This document shows positions 16,651 through 26,269 of a stretch of 64,000 nucleotides of DNA, in pieces. Position 1 is the stretch's first letter, and each line of letters begins with the position of its first letter. Under the pieces are notes generated by a model. The model worked only from the letters and a program-made list of their open reading frames with translations. It ran no database searches and had not been told where the DNA came from. Where the stretch lies: the NCBI RefSeq assembly GCF_003612555.1, contig NZ_RAZF01000014.1:21790-85789 (forward strand). The letters run 5' to 3'. Source of the stretch: Acutalibacter sp. 1XD8-33. Its GTDB lineage: Bacteria > Bacillota > Clostridia > Oscillospirales > Acutalibacteraceae. Made by a program: the position numbers and the translations under genes.

Positions 16651-18969
16651 TTGGAGCAGTACATCATGCCGGGGAGCGCGTACCGCAAGTTGAGAGCGGC
16701 AAAATCTCTGGGCCAGATTGCATATATTTATGGTGCCACAGGCTACGGCAAAACCGCCTTTGTACAGAAATATTTCGGCAAGCGCCGCTATGCTTACTTT
16801 GACTGCGGAGACCGGCGCTGGGGCAGAGATGACCTTCCCTGCTCCGGCACCGTGGTTCTGGACGGTCTGCATCGGTTGGACAAAACGCGCCGGGAGCTGG
16901 TTCGGGAACTAATAAACAGGCCGGACATTTGGCTCATTTTTATAAGCCGCAGCCCGGTACCGGCCTGGCTAATGCCTGAGTATGTGAACGTGGGATTCAT
17001 GATGATCCACGAGAGCGACCTGCACCTTGGGAAACGCGAAATTGCCGGATATCTGGACGGCATGGGGATAGCATACACGGCAAAGGGACTGGAGTGTTTG
17101 ACGGAATCCTCTGAAGGAAATGCCTATATCATCCGTCACGCGGCGCTGAAGATGGATGAGGGGATGGAGCCGGGGCCACAGATGCAGAAAGAGATTCATG
17201 ACGCTTTCGCCAGGTATCTCCGTGATTATGTGATGATTGATTGGGACAGCGACCTGCTGGAATTTCTCATGGAGATAAGCGTTGTGGATGAATTTACCCT
17301 ACCGCTGGCCGAACTCATCACCGCCAGCAAAACCGCCTCTATCATGGTGCAGAAGGCTGCGGAAACCGGCAACTTCCTCTTTCAAAATGGAGGGGCGTAC
17401 CGCCTGCGGCATGTGCTGTTAGACGCTCTGCGGGAACGGGCCGCTCTGACCCTGGGAGAGGAACAGCTCAGAAACTGCCAGAAAAACGCTGGGGTCTGGT
17501 ATGAGATGAACGGTCAGATCTCTCAGGCGTTGGAGATGTACGAGCGCTGCGGGGCCTATGCCCAGATCCGAGAGCTGCTGGTGCGCAATGCCCGGGTGAA
17601 CCCCGGCGCGGGTCACTACTACGAGCTGCGGCGGTATTATCTGAATATGGACGAAGCTGAGGCGGCGAAAAGCCCGGTGCTCATGGCCGGGCTTAGTATG
17701 CTCCACTCCATGCTGATGGACCCGGAAAAGAGCGAATACTGGTACGATAAGCTGTCGGAGTTTGCCAAGACTGCCCAGGGCGGGGCAAAGCGGGAAGCCC
17801 GGAGCCGCCTGTACTATCTGGACATCGGCCTGCCCCATAGGGGGAGCCAGGACGTGCTGAAGATCATGTTGAAAGCTCCCGCTATGCTCTTTGACCAGGG
17901 CATACACTTGCCGGAGTTTTCTGTCACCAGCAACGTGCCCAGCACCATGAACGGCGGCAAGGACTTCTGCAAGTGGAGCCGGTCGGACAGGGCATTGGCG
18001 CGGACAGTCGGCCCATTGGTGGAGCGGGTGCTGGGACGGTACGGCAAGGGGCTGACAAAGATTGCCCTGGGGGAGAGCCTGTTCGAGAAAGGAGAGGACT
18101 CCTTCGAGGTGCTGGCCCTGCTCTCCCGGGGGCAAATGGAGACTGAGTGCGGCGGCGCGCTGGAAATAGCCTTTTCAGCGGCAGGCCAGCGGGTGCGGCT
18201 GATGGTGCTGCAGGGCGACCTCATGAGCGCAGGGGCGATACTGGACTCCTTCCAGGCTGCGGTAGAGGAACAGCGGGTGACACAACTGCTGCCGAACATT
18301 CGGGCTATGCGGTGTAGGCTGGCACTTTATGCCGGGGACATTGAGGGCGTCAGGGAATGGCTGTCTGAGGCACCAAACGAGGACAAGGAGTTTATCACCA
18401 TGGAGCGCTACCGATACCTTACGAAAGTCAGGTGTTATCTTGCGTTGGGCGAGAACCTTAAAGCCCTTTCTCTGCTGGAAAAACTCAGCGATTACGCGGA
18501 ACGCTGCCAGCGCACATACATCCGTATGGAAGCCGGAGTGCTGGGGGCCATCGTCCGACGCAGGCTGGGGACGGAGTGGGAGCCCATGCCGACCGACGCC
18601 TTGGACGAAGCTGAGAGCTATCAGTTCGTGCGGCTCATCACAGAGCTTGGCCCGGCGATACTGCCGCTTCTCAAGACCCAGAGCCGGGCGGGGCCATGGT
18701 TCAAAAAAGTGCTTGAGGAGACACAACAAATGGCCCGGCGGTACCCTGGGTACCTTTCGCCCAGGAACGCCGCCCGGGAGGATTTTTCAAGCACGGCCCT
18801 GGAGATTTTGCGTTTGCAGGGCGAGGGGCTTTCGGCCACGCTGATCGCTGAACGGCTGGGGATGAAGGTGGACAACGTGCGATATCACATCAGGGAAAAC
18901 TACCGCAAGCTTGGGGCCGGGGGCAAGGCCGAGGCCATCGCCGCCGCCCGGGGCTTGGGGCTGATATAA
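16651..18969 (+). CDS. MalT-like LuxR-family transcriptional regulator (STAND ATPase)
   Basis: The 772-aa regulator has an N-terminal P-loop (YGATGYGKTAFVQKYF, about residues 27-42) and a Walker-B-like VVLDGLHRLD, a helical/TPR-like middle (repeated SQALEMYERCGAYAQIRELL-type segments), and a C-terminal LuxR helix-turn-helix (LEILRLQGEGLSATLIAERL, KVDNVRYHIRENYRKLG; about residues 710-765). This matches MalT-type signal-transduction ATPases that oligomerise on an inducer and activate promoters. The start is TTG 16651 behind GGACGGAGGTG. The surface-protein gene begins 17 bp after the stop, so the regulator is presumably cotranscribed with it. The AGCA microsatellite lies about 100 bp upstream. 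Confidence 0.92.
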   Translation: MEQYIMPGSAYRKLRAAKSLGQIAYIYGATGYGKTAFVQKYFGKRRYAYFDCGDRRWGRDDLPCSGTVVLDGLHRLDKTRRELVRELINRPDIWLIFISRSPVPAWLMPEYVNVGFMMIHESDLHLGKREIAGYLDGMGIAYTAKGLECLTESSEGNAYIIRHAALKMDEGMEPGPQMQKEIHDAFARYLRDYVMIDWDSDLLEFLMEISVVDEFTLPLAELITASKTASIMVQKAAETGNFLFQNGGAYRLRHVLLDALRERAALTLGEEQLRNCQKNAGVWYEMNGQISQALEMYERCGAYAQIRELLVRNARVNPGAGHYYELRRYYLNMDEAEAAKSPVLMAGLSMLHSMLMDPEKSEYWYDKLSEFAKTAQGGAKREARSRLYYLDIGLPHRGSQDVLKIMLKAPAMLFDQGIHLPEFSVTSNVPSTMNGGKDFCKWSRSDRALARTVGPLVERVLGRYGKGLTKIALGESLFEKGEDSFEVLALLSRGQMETECGGALEIAFSAAGQRVRLMVLQGDLMSAGAILDSFQAAVEEQRVTQLLPNIRAMRCRLALYAGDIEGVREWLSEAPNEDKEFITMERYRYLTKVRCYLALGENLKALSLLEKLSDYAERCQRTYIRMEAGVLGAIVRRRLGTEWEPMPTDALDEAESYQFVRLITELGPAILPLLKTQSRAGPWFKKVLEETQQMARRYPGYLSPRNAAREDFSSTALEILRLQGEGLSATLIAERLGMKVDNVRYHIRENYRKLGAGGKAEAIAAARGLGLI

Positions 18970-18986
18970 GAACGGAGGTATTCAAC

Positions 18987-21900
18987 ATGAAGAAATTATT
19001 GGCGACTATTGGAATTCTGGCACTGTTCCTTTTCGGGCTTGCTGTCGGAGCAAGTGCGTCGGAGGCAGCCACACAGGATAAAATTATTGACCTGACCAAT
19101 GATACTTCTCCAAGCTCCGGCCCCGGCTGGACATGGACAGTTGACGGCACAACAGGAACGCTGACATTAAACGGCCTGAATATGAGTGCCAAGCCTAATG
19201 CGTTTGAGGAAGGGAGACCCCTGATACGTTTCCCAGAATCAATAAAGACGATAAATCTTGTCTTAACCGGAAACAACAAAATTATAAAGCAAGAGACTTT
19301 CCAGTGTAACATTTTTTATGCCAAGGAGAAAAATGTCACCATCAGCGGCACGGGCTCTTTAGCGTATAGTTCTGAAGACACAACCAGCACCTTGTTTTAC
19401 TGTGATACCCTTACGATGGAGGGCGGCACAATAACTATAGCGGAAGGTAGCTCGGCAGCCTACTTGTTCCACACCCAAAAGAACCTAACCATCACCGGCG
19501 GCAGTATGACTTTTAACTCTACCTATGGCATCCGCTCGGAAATGGGCCCTCTCAACATCAGCGGAGGCGATATAAACCTCACGATGACAAATAAGGGCTA
19601 TGGAATATGTGCGGGGCCAAACGCGTCAGGTGATGCTGCCGGTATGGGTTCCCCAGCCATCACGATCTCCGGCGGTACGATAAAAACCGACGGAAGTATC
19701 TCCGACGCCTGGTTCAAGGGCCTGTCCATCACCGACGGCACGATAAGCGCGGATAATGAAGTAAGGGGCAACTTATTCTACAATGGTTCACCTGAAAGAA
19801 TGGTTTTGCCTGAAAACTTCTCCACCGGGCAGCTGTCCACTACAAACGCCTTTGCGCTGGAAATCCCCGCAGGCAAAACTCTGGAAGTTCCCGCAGGTGT
19901 GCATATCCGCACAAACCATCTGATAAATGGTGGAACGCTGCATAATCACGGGCGAGTGACGGCAAACAACAGATATGCGGGTGAGGGGACAATTACCGGC
20001 GGAGGGCTTATAGATTTCACGTCATACTATTGGGAGGCTGTGAACAGTCATGCGGTAAACGCAGTGCTGAATCGGAGCGGTACAGGTAGTATTGATGGAA
20101 CAGGGTACTGCTACGTTTATGGAAACGCCACATGGAACTCTATCTGGGGCTATGCTCCCAAGAGCATGTACATCCCTAAAGATGCGGTGTTGACTGTTCC
20201 CAGCAGTACGAACATACAAGTGACCGGCGCGATTACCATCCACAGTGCAGACAGCCTTAATGGACAGGGCACTGTCACCAGTGCGGCAAACAAATACTAT
20301 ATAGAGTATAGTGCTGACAGTCTTACCCCAGCAGATGAGATGGACCTGACCTATGACGGAACCAATCTGCGTCAGCAAGTTAAGGAGCAGGCAAAAAGAA
20401 AAACTCCTAACCAGACTATATTGCAGAAAACATTTTCTTTGGACGGAGATAATCTTGCCGTAGGTTATTTATATGGAGGAAGTGCCTGCCCCGCCGGAGG
20501 AGGCGGCAATCACTATATTGAGTATAACTATGATGTGGGGCCGTCCCACCGTCTTAATTACCGTCACTATTTCACCGTGAAGAAACTTACAATAACCGAT
20601 GATACCGTGCTTGAAAAGACACTAAACTTAGGTACTTCTTATACAGGTTCGCCTGTTAATTTCCCGGAAACTTTTTTGAAAGTAACGCATAACGGGAAAA
20701 ATATTCTTATCAACGGTAATTTTGACGTAACCTACACCAACAATGTTGAGGTCGGAAACAACGCTCTCATCACCCTAACCGGCAAAAACAACGTGGAAGG
20801 AACTCTGACCCTGAATTATACAATCAGCCCCAAAAATCTGTCCACGAAAGAGATTATAATCGCTCCACCAGAAAAGGTTTATGATGGAACCACAGCAGTC
20901 CAGGCAAAGGATGTGCTCTCCCTGGCAAATTTGGATATTGTTGAAAGGGACAAAGGGTTTGTGGGGATAACTGCCGATGTAGCCTTTGACACAAAGGATG
21001 TTGTCGAGGGAAAAAACGTCACCATTAGCAATATTAAGCTGACCGGGGAAAAAGCTGGGAATTATGTGTTTCCTTCCTACATCACTCTCCCCAGCAGCAC
21101 CACAGGCAAAATCACCCCGGCCCCGCTGTCTGTGAAGGTTATAGGAACGGATAAGCCCTACGATGGCAGCACCTCCGCCCAGGTCATGGTAGAGTTTGAG
21201 GGGCTCCAAAACGGCGAGACCCTGGCAGATGGCGACTATACCGTAACAGCCGCGTTTGACAGCCCCGATGCTGGAACAGATAAATCTGTTTCCGGCAGTG
21301 TTACCTTAAACGACACCGATACCGCAGGAAACTACACGCTGGAAAGTGAAGTTTTCCAAACCACTGCCGATATCACCAGAGTCAACCTTACACTGACAGC
21401 GCCCACAGCTTTGGCTATTGAGTACGGCCAAACCCTGGCAGACGCTCGACTTTCGGGGGGCAGCGCTGAGAATGGGGGGCAGACGGTAGAGGGGACCTGG
21501 TCCTGGGCACAGCCCCATACCCGCCCGACGGAAAGCCAGGATTATCCTGCCAAGTTTGCTCCAAATGACACAGCAAACTATGCCGTAGGAGAGAGCCAGG
21601 CGGCGGTCACCGTAAACCCTGCCCAGCCCAAAATCGTCATTACAGCGCCCAGCCACCAGCAGGCCGGGCATACCGTAGCTGTGGCAGCACGGTCGGTAAA
21701 CCCCCATGACCCGGACTTCACGGATGGACTCCCTGTGCCCAGCCTGACATATAAAGTCGGAGAAAACGACGAGGAAAAGCCGCTTACGGACGGAGTACTG
21801 CTCATTCCGGAGGGCACAGTGAAAGGAACGGTCATCACCATAAAGGCATCGACAGCCGAGGTTAGCGGGAAATACAGCTCTAATCAAAGCACATTTACCA

Positions 21901-23792
21901 TCACTGTGGTGGACAAAGCGGCAGTTACCATCTCAGGCATCGTGTTGGAAAACAAGACCTATGACGGCCAACCGGCAGCTTATAGCGGCACACCAACTGC
22001 CATAGATGAAAGCGGCGCCTCGGCAGATGGCCTGACATACACTTATCAGTGGAAGGACGCAGAGGGCAGCCTTCTGAATGAAGCTCCCAGGGACGCTGGC
22101 AGCTATTCACTAACGGTTACCGCGGAGAGCGATACTCATATGGGTGAAACTACGCTCCCCATCACCATTGCCAAGCGTCAGCTTGCCTGGGACGTTTCAG
22201 GACTTGCCGCCTCCAAACCTCAAACCAGCCAGGGGGAGGCGGCGGTTTACGGAGAACTCAACCTTTCTGGTGTGATAAACGGCGAAGTAACGCTGAATGT
22301 TACCGGTTCACTGACTACAGATGGACTGGCAGGTACAAAAGAGCCCGGCAATTACGATGCCGCTGTACGTGGCACTTGGAGCTTTGACCCGGCAAGCCCC
22401 CGAAACTATGAGCTTCCGGATGAAAATGAGCCTCCCATGGTGAGCGCCAGGGTTACCGCTGTTCAGAATTTGGAGACCCCACCGGAATCGACCCAGGATA
22501 AGCAGTTCAAGCTGGAGATGGAAACTGGGATTTCCACCGTCCCAGCTGGATTGAAGGACATGGATAATCTGAACACACCAGCAAAGCTAGAAATAGCCAT
22601 GAAACTTGAGGTCACAAAAGCAAACAGTGCCGTTGTTGAAGAAAACACCGTTGTATACGACGTGTCGCTGCTTGTCAGCACGGATGGCGGTACTAACTGG
22701 ACTACAGCTACAGCGGACAATTTCCCGGCGAACGGCCTCACCGTTACGCTCCCTTATCCAGATGGGACGGGGCAAAACACCCATGACTTTGTAGTGACCC
22801 ATATGTTTACCACCAGCGACTTTGGAAAAACTCCTGGCGAAACAGAGAAACCAGTCGTTACCAAGACAGCTAAGGGGATTCAATTCAAGGTCACCGGCCT
22901 ATCTCCTATCGCGGTGGGCTGGGTAAAGAAATCAGGCGGCTCAAGCGGGGGTGGCGGCTGGTACCCCTCTGTCAGCTATTATGATGTAAAGGTCGAGAAA
23001 GCGGAGCACGGCACAGTCTCTGCCAGCCCGGCAAGCGCAAGCTCGGGTAGTACCGTGACCCTGACCGTAAAGCCCGACGAGGGCTATAAGCTGGACAAAA
23101 TCACCGTCACCGACAGCCAGGGCAAGGCCGTGGAACTCATCGAAAAGGACGGCAAGTGTACCTTCAAAATGCCTGCCCGGAGCGTGACGGTACAGGCCGG
23201 GTTTGTCCTTGAGCAGACAGTAACGCCCAGCCCCTCGCCGAAGCCCTGGGAAAACCCTTTCCCGGATGTGAAGGACAGCGAGTGGTACATCAAGGCCGTT
23301 GAATTTGTGTGTATGAACGGCCTGATGAGCGGCTATACCAACGGCAGGTTCGGCCCGAACGACACCCTCACCCGGGCGCAGTTCGCGCAGATAATCTACA
23401 ACAAGGAGAGCAGGCCCCAGGCGGAGGGCGGTAAGTTCAGCGACGTAACCACCGGCTGGTACGCGGACGCTGTGAACTGGGCGGCGGCAGAGGGCATCGT
23501 CGCCGGGATAGGCGGCGGGAAATTCGCCCCCGACCGGCCCATCACCCGGCAGGACCTGGCGGTTATGCTCTGGCGTTATGCCGGAAAGCCCGAGCCGGGG
23601 AAAAATGAGCTGGATTTCGAGGATTCCAATCGGGTCAGCGGATACGCCTGGAAAGCTTTATGCTGGGCCAGTGAGAACGGCATTGTCAGCGGCAGAGGGA
23701 ACGGCGTGCTGGACCCGAAAGGGAACGCGACCCGGGCTGAGGCGGCGCAGATGGCGATGAAGTATTTAGGAGAGAGGATAGACCAAGAGTAA
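18987..23792 (+). CDS. Giant surface protein with YDG-type repeats and three SLH domains
   Basis: The 1601-aa exported cell-wall protein has a signal peptide (MKKLLATIGILALFLFGLAV ending near ASA-SEA). An N-terminal beta-helix-like region of about 450 residues is rich in ISGGTI/ITGGSM turns. MBG/YDG modules follow (ITPAPLSVKV, PEKVYDGTTAVQAKDVL, TDKPYDGSTSAQV, LENKTYDGQPAAYSG). A glycine-rich hinge (SGGSSGGGGW) leads to a repeat HGTVSASPASASSGSTVTL. Three S-layer homology domains (about 1420-1600) include NGRFGPNDTLTRAQFAQIIY, GGKFAPDRPITRQDL and GVLDPKGNATRAEAAQMAM, which anchor the protein to pyruvylated wall polymer. It is probably an adhesin or S-layer-associated protein. The N-terminal 1300 codons look more AT-rich than the flanking genes, suggesting transfer or diversification. 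Confidence 0.93.
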   Translation: MKKLLATIGILALFLFGLAVGASASEAATQDKIIDLTNDTSPSSGPGWTWTVDGTTGTLTLNGLNMSAKPNAFEEGRPLIRFPESIKTINLVLTGNNKIIKQETFQCNIFYAKEKNVTISGTGSLAYSSEDTTSTLFYCDTLTMEGGTITIAEGSSAAYLFHTQKNLTITGGSMTFNSTYGIRSEMGPLNISGGDINLTMTNKGYGICAGPNASGDAAGMGSPAITISGGTIKTDGSISDAWFKGLSITDGTISADNEVRGNLFYNGSPERMVLPENFSTGQLSTTNAFALEIPAGKTLEVPAGVHIRTNHLINGGTLHNHGRVTANNRYAGEGTITGGGLIDFTSYYWEAVNSHAVNAVLNRSGTGSIDGTGYCYVYGNATWNSIWGYAPKSMYIPKDAVLTVPSSTNIQVTGAITIHSADSLNGQGTVTSAANKYYIEYSADSLTPADEMDLTYDGTNLRQQVKEQAKRKTPNQTILQKTFSLDGDNLAVGYLYGGSACPAGGGGNHYIEYNYDVGPSHRLNYRHYFTVKKLTITDDTVLEKTLNLGTSYTGSPVNFPETFLKVTHNGKNILINGNFDVTYTNNVEVGNNALITLTGKNNVEGTLTLNYTISPKNLSTKEIIIAPPEKVYDGTTAVQAKDVLSLANLDIVERDKGFVGITADVAFDTKDVVEGKNVTISNIKLTGEKAGNYVFPSYITLPSSTTGKITPAPLSVKVIGTDKPYDGSTSAQVMVEFEGLQNGETLADGDYTVTAAFDSPDAGTDKSVSGSVTLNDTDTAGNYTLESEVFQTTADITRVNLTLTAPTALAIEYGQTLADARLSGGSAENGGQTVEGTWSWAQPHTRPTESQDYPAKFAPNDTANYAVGESQAAVTVNPAQPKIVITAPSHQQAGHTVAVAARSVNPHDPDFTDGLPVPSLTYKVGENDEEKPLTDGVLLIPEGTVKGTVITIKASTAEVSGKYSSNQSTFTITVVDKAAVTISGIVLENKTYDGQPAAYSGTPTAIDESGASADGLTYTYQWKDAEGSLLNEAPRDAGSYSLTVTAESDTHMGETTLPITIAKRQLAWDVSGLAASKPQTSQGEAAVYGELNLSGVINGEVTLNVTGSLTTDGLAGTKEPGNYDAAVRGTWSFDPASPRNYELPDENEPPMVSARVTAVQNLETPPESTQDKQFKLEMETGISTVPAGLKDMDNLNTPAKLEIAMKLEVTKANSAVVEENTVVYDVSLLVSTDGGTNWTTATADNFPANGLTVTLPYPDGTGQNTHDFVVTHMFTTSDFGKTPGETEKPVVTKTAKGIQFKVTGLSPIAVGWVKKSGGSSGGGGWYPSVSYYDVKVEKAEHGTVSASPASASSGSTVTLTVKPDEGYKLDKITVTDSQGKAVELIEKDGKCTFKMPARSVTVQAGFVLEQTVTPSPSPKPWENPFPDVKDSEWYIKAVEFVCMNGLMSGYTNGRFGPNDTLTRAQFAQIIYNKESRPQAEGGKFSDVTTGWYADAVNWAAAEGIVAGIGGGKFAPDRPITRQDLAVMLWRYAGKPEPGKNELDFEDSNRVSGYAWKALCWASENGIVSGRGNGVLDPKGNATRAEAAQMAMKYLGERIDQE

Positions 23793-23868
23793 GAAGATAA
23801 AGAGGTCCATGAAATCCATGTTGAATTTATCACACTAACTATGTAAAGATAAGGAAGAATGCCTGGAG

Positions 23869-23932
23869 ACAGAAAGTCCCGCTTGGATGAATGCTGTGCA
23901 CTTCATTAATCCAGGCGGGACTTTCTGTTTTT
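23869..23932 (+). terminator. Terminator of the surface-protein operon
   Basis: Long stem ACAGAAAGTCCCGC / GCGGGACTTTCTGT with an inner TGGATGAA/TTCATTAATCCA pairing, followed by a T-rich run. Confidence 0.85.
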
Positions 23933-24066
23933 CTTACCCTATTCGGTCTTTTTTACTTCTCCCCTAAGAATATCACGCTTTTCCGGGGGATTTTACTTTG
24001 CGGATTTCGGGCCGATGGACTATATAGTAAACGCACTTGAAAACCGCGTGGATTGCTTTTCACTAG

Positions 24067-24224
24067 AGCCTGTTCACACAAGTAGAATATTCAGATTTTT
24101 GAGGAGGTTTGGCCAGGTTCAAGAAAAAAAGCGCAGGCAATCTCGTGATTGGCAAACTTTTTCGACGCGGAAGCTGGCCAAATCCACCGAAAAGATGGGT
24201 ATGATTACTTTGTGTGAACAGGCT
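24067..24224. mobile_element. 158-bp MITE-like element with perfect 15-bp terminal inverted repeats
   Basis: AGCCTGTTCACACAA (24067-24081) is repeated as its exact reverse complement TTGTGTGAACAGGCT (24210-24224). The interior holds no gene of its own. The right end abuts the stop codon (24225-24227) of the convergent peptidase gene. A degenerate relative lies at 4711-4800. Confidence 0.75.
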
Positions 24225-25274
24225 TTAGATCGTGCAGAAATGGAAGCCCTTGTCCATCTCCTGAGATAGCCGAACCAAAAAGGCGCTGAGCAGGTGGATG
24301 CAGTTTTCGATGTCTTTCCAGCTGCCCACCTCCACAGAGCTGTGCATATATCGCAGGGGGATGGATACCAAAGCCATGGGGATGCCCTCGCCAACCCGGT
24401 TTACGGTGTCTCCATCCGTGCCGGTTCGTCCAGTGGCCACTTCCCACTGGAGGTCCAGTTGAAGCTCCTCCGCAGTTTCCCGGAGCAGGGCGTTCATCTT
24501 TTTGTTCACGACAGACGCGATACATAGAACCGGCCCGCCGCCCAGCTTGACTTCCCCTGTATCGTTGGGGCTTGTGCCGGGAGCGTCACTGGCCCAGGTT
24601 ACATCTACGGCGATGGCGCAGTCAGGCAGAACACGGGTCGCGGCATAGTACGCGCCCCGTCCGCTGGTTTCTTCTCCCACGGTGGTAGCCGCGTAGATGC
24701 CAATGGACGCGCCTTGCTTTGCGGCCTCCTTTGCAGCCTCCAGCACCACGAAAGCCCCGGTGCGGTCGTCCAGAGCCCGGCAGGTAAAACAATCATTCAG
24801 CAGCTCCCGAACCTGTACGTCTGCGCAGACAGGGTCGCCGACAGAAACCGCCTTTTGGGCTTCCTCCTTAGAGACCGCGCCAATATCCACCAGGAGATCG
24901 GAGGCCTCAGTCTTGTCCTTTTTCAACAGATCGGAGGAAGTGGCGATCACGCCGCTGACCATGGTCCCCTCATGCCACACCTGCACGGGAGAACCTAGAT
25001 AGAGCCGGGGTCGAACGCCGCCCGCGCCGGTGAGATGAAGCAGGCCGGAGCTGTCAATGTGCGTGACCACAAAGCCAATTTCGTCAATATGGCCGCAGAG
25101 AAGGATCTTATGCTCGGCGTCAGGATTCACCACAGAGATGGCGTTGCCGCTGGGGTCAGTGTGCTGGGCATGGGCGAAATCTTTGCCAAAGTCCAGCGCT
25201 TTCTGCTGGATGGCGTCCTCATAGCCGCTGATGGAGGGGGTAGATAAAAGGTCTTTCAGAAATTCTCGGTTCAT
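24225..25274 (-). CDS. M42 family metallopeptidase (glutamyl aminopeptidase/FrvX type)
   Basis: The roughly 349-aa cytoplasmic dinuclear-metal aminopeptidase normally forms a dodecameric cage that trims peptides. The metal-ligand and catalytic regions are LLCGHIDEIGFVVTHID (H near residue 62), CRALDDRTGAFV, TTVGEETSGRGAYYA (catalytic and metal glutamates), AIAVDVTWASD and SIPLRYMHSSVEVG. The start at 25274 (MNREFLKDLLSTPSISGYED) is preferred over the longer frame because AGAGGAACACT precedes it. The C-terminus ends directly at an inverted-repeat element. Confidence 0.93.
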   Translation of the reverse strand: MNREFLKDLLSTPSISGYEDAIQQKALDFGKDFAHAQHTDPSGNAISVVNPDAEHKILLCGHIDEIGFVVTHIDSSGLLHLTGAGGVRPRLYLGSPVQVWHEGTMVSGVIATSSDLLKKDKTEASDLLVDIGAVSKEEAQKAVSVGDPVCADVQVRELLNDCFTCRALDDRTGAFVVLEAAKEAAKQGASIGIYAATTVGEETSGRGAYYAATRVLPDCAIAVDVTWASDAPGTSPNDTGEVKLGGGPVLCIASVVNKKMNALLRETAEELQLDLQWEVATGRTGTDGDTVNRVGEGIPMALVSIPLRYMHSSVEVGSWKDIENCIHLLSAFLVRLSQEMDKGFHFCTI

Positions 25275-25358
25275 AGTGTTCCTCTTTTCTGGGGGTATGA
25301 TGATTTTAATAGACATTTTTCAGATAGATGATGGAAGGGGGAGGGGACCGGTGGAGCC

Positions 25359-26204
25359 TCAGTCTCTTGTGAAAAAGGCCACCGCAATCGCGCCTGGCCC
25401 TACATGGGTGCCAATGGTTCCGCCGACCGTACAAACCGGAAGGGCGTCGGTATGATCCTGCCAGAGCTGGCGGCTGTCCGCAATATATTTTTGCAGCAAG
25501 GCGTCGCTCAGTCCTGTGTAACCCAGACGGTAAGGGCGGTGGAAGTCCACTCCGGCGGTCTTTTCGATTTCCTGAACTAGCAGACTGTTGCCGTTTTTAG
25601 AGCCTCGGGCTTTCCCCAGCACCACCACTTCGCCCTCGCGCACCGCCACCACCGGCTTCACAGACAGCAGGCCGCCCACCAAGGCGGTAGCGGGGGAGAT
25701 CCGTCCGCCCCGCTTGAGATACTCCAAAGTATCCAGCAGGGCTATAAGCCGGACCGCCTTTTTTTCTTTCTCCAGGCATCCGGCGATTTCCTCCGCGCTT
25801 TTCCCTTGGTCCAGGAGCTCGACAGCTCGCTCCACCAAGATCATCTCTCCAATGGTGGCATTTTCGCTGTCCACCACATAGACCTGCCCCGGATAGTCCT
25901 GCGCGGCCAGACAGGCGCTCTGCCAAGTGCCGGAGAGCTTTTTCGACAGCGTGACCGTGACCACGGTTTCCCCAGCCGCCACGGCGCGCTGAAAGGCCTC
26001 GGAGAATTCTCCGGGGCTGACCTGGCTGGTAATCGGCAGCGTGTCCCCCTCGATTAAATATTCATAAAACTGTTGGTGAGTCAAATTGACTCCGTCCTGA
26101 TAATGCTGGTCCTCAAAACTGATCGTCATGGGCAGCACGGTGATTTCTTCCCGCTGAGGGGATACGATGTCAGAAGCGGAGTCGGTAATAATGCGAATCG
26201 GCAT
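25359..26204 (-). CDS. DegV family fatty-acid-binding protein
   Basis: The 281-aa protein is of the DegV/FakB type. It binds a fatty acid and presents it to the FakA kinase for phosphorylation and phospholipid synthesis. Hallmarks are the start MPIRIITDSASDI, a TSQVSPGEF segment, VVTVTLSKKLSGTWQSA, YLKRGGRISPATALVGGLLS VKP and the end GTIGTHVGPGAIAVAF. A good AAGGAG site precedes the ATG. No fakA is present here. The peptidase downstream is 84 bp away on the same strand. Confidence 0.95.
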   Translation of the reverse strand: MPIRIITDSASDIVSPQREEITVLPMTISFEDQHYQDGVNLTHQQFYEYLIEGDTLPITSQVSPGEFSEAFQRAVAAGETVVTVTLSKKLSGTWQSACLAAQDYPGQVYVVDSENATIGEMILVERAVELLDQGKSAEEIAGCLEKEKKAVRLIALLDTLEYLKRGGRISPATALVGGLLSVKPVVAVREGEVVVLGKARGSKNGNSLLVQEIEKTAGVDFHRPYRLGYTGLSDALLQKYIADSRQLWQDHTDALPVCTVGGTIGTHVGPGAIAVAFFTRD

Positions 26205-26269
26205 ACGAACACTCCTTTCAAATCAGGATAGCGGATGGAAGCATGGGAAGCCCCCCCGCTGTTTCCATA

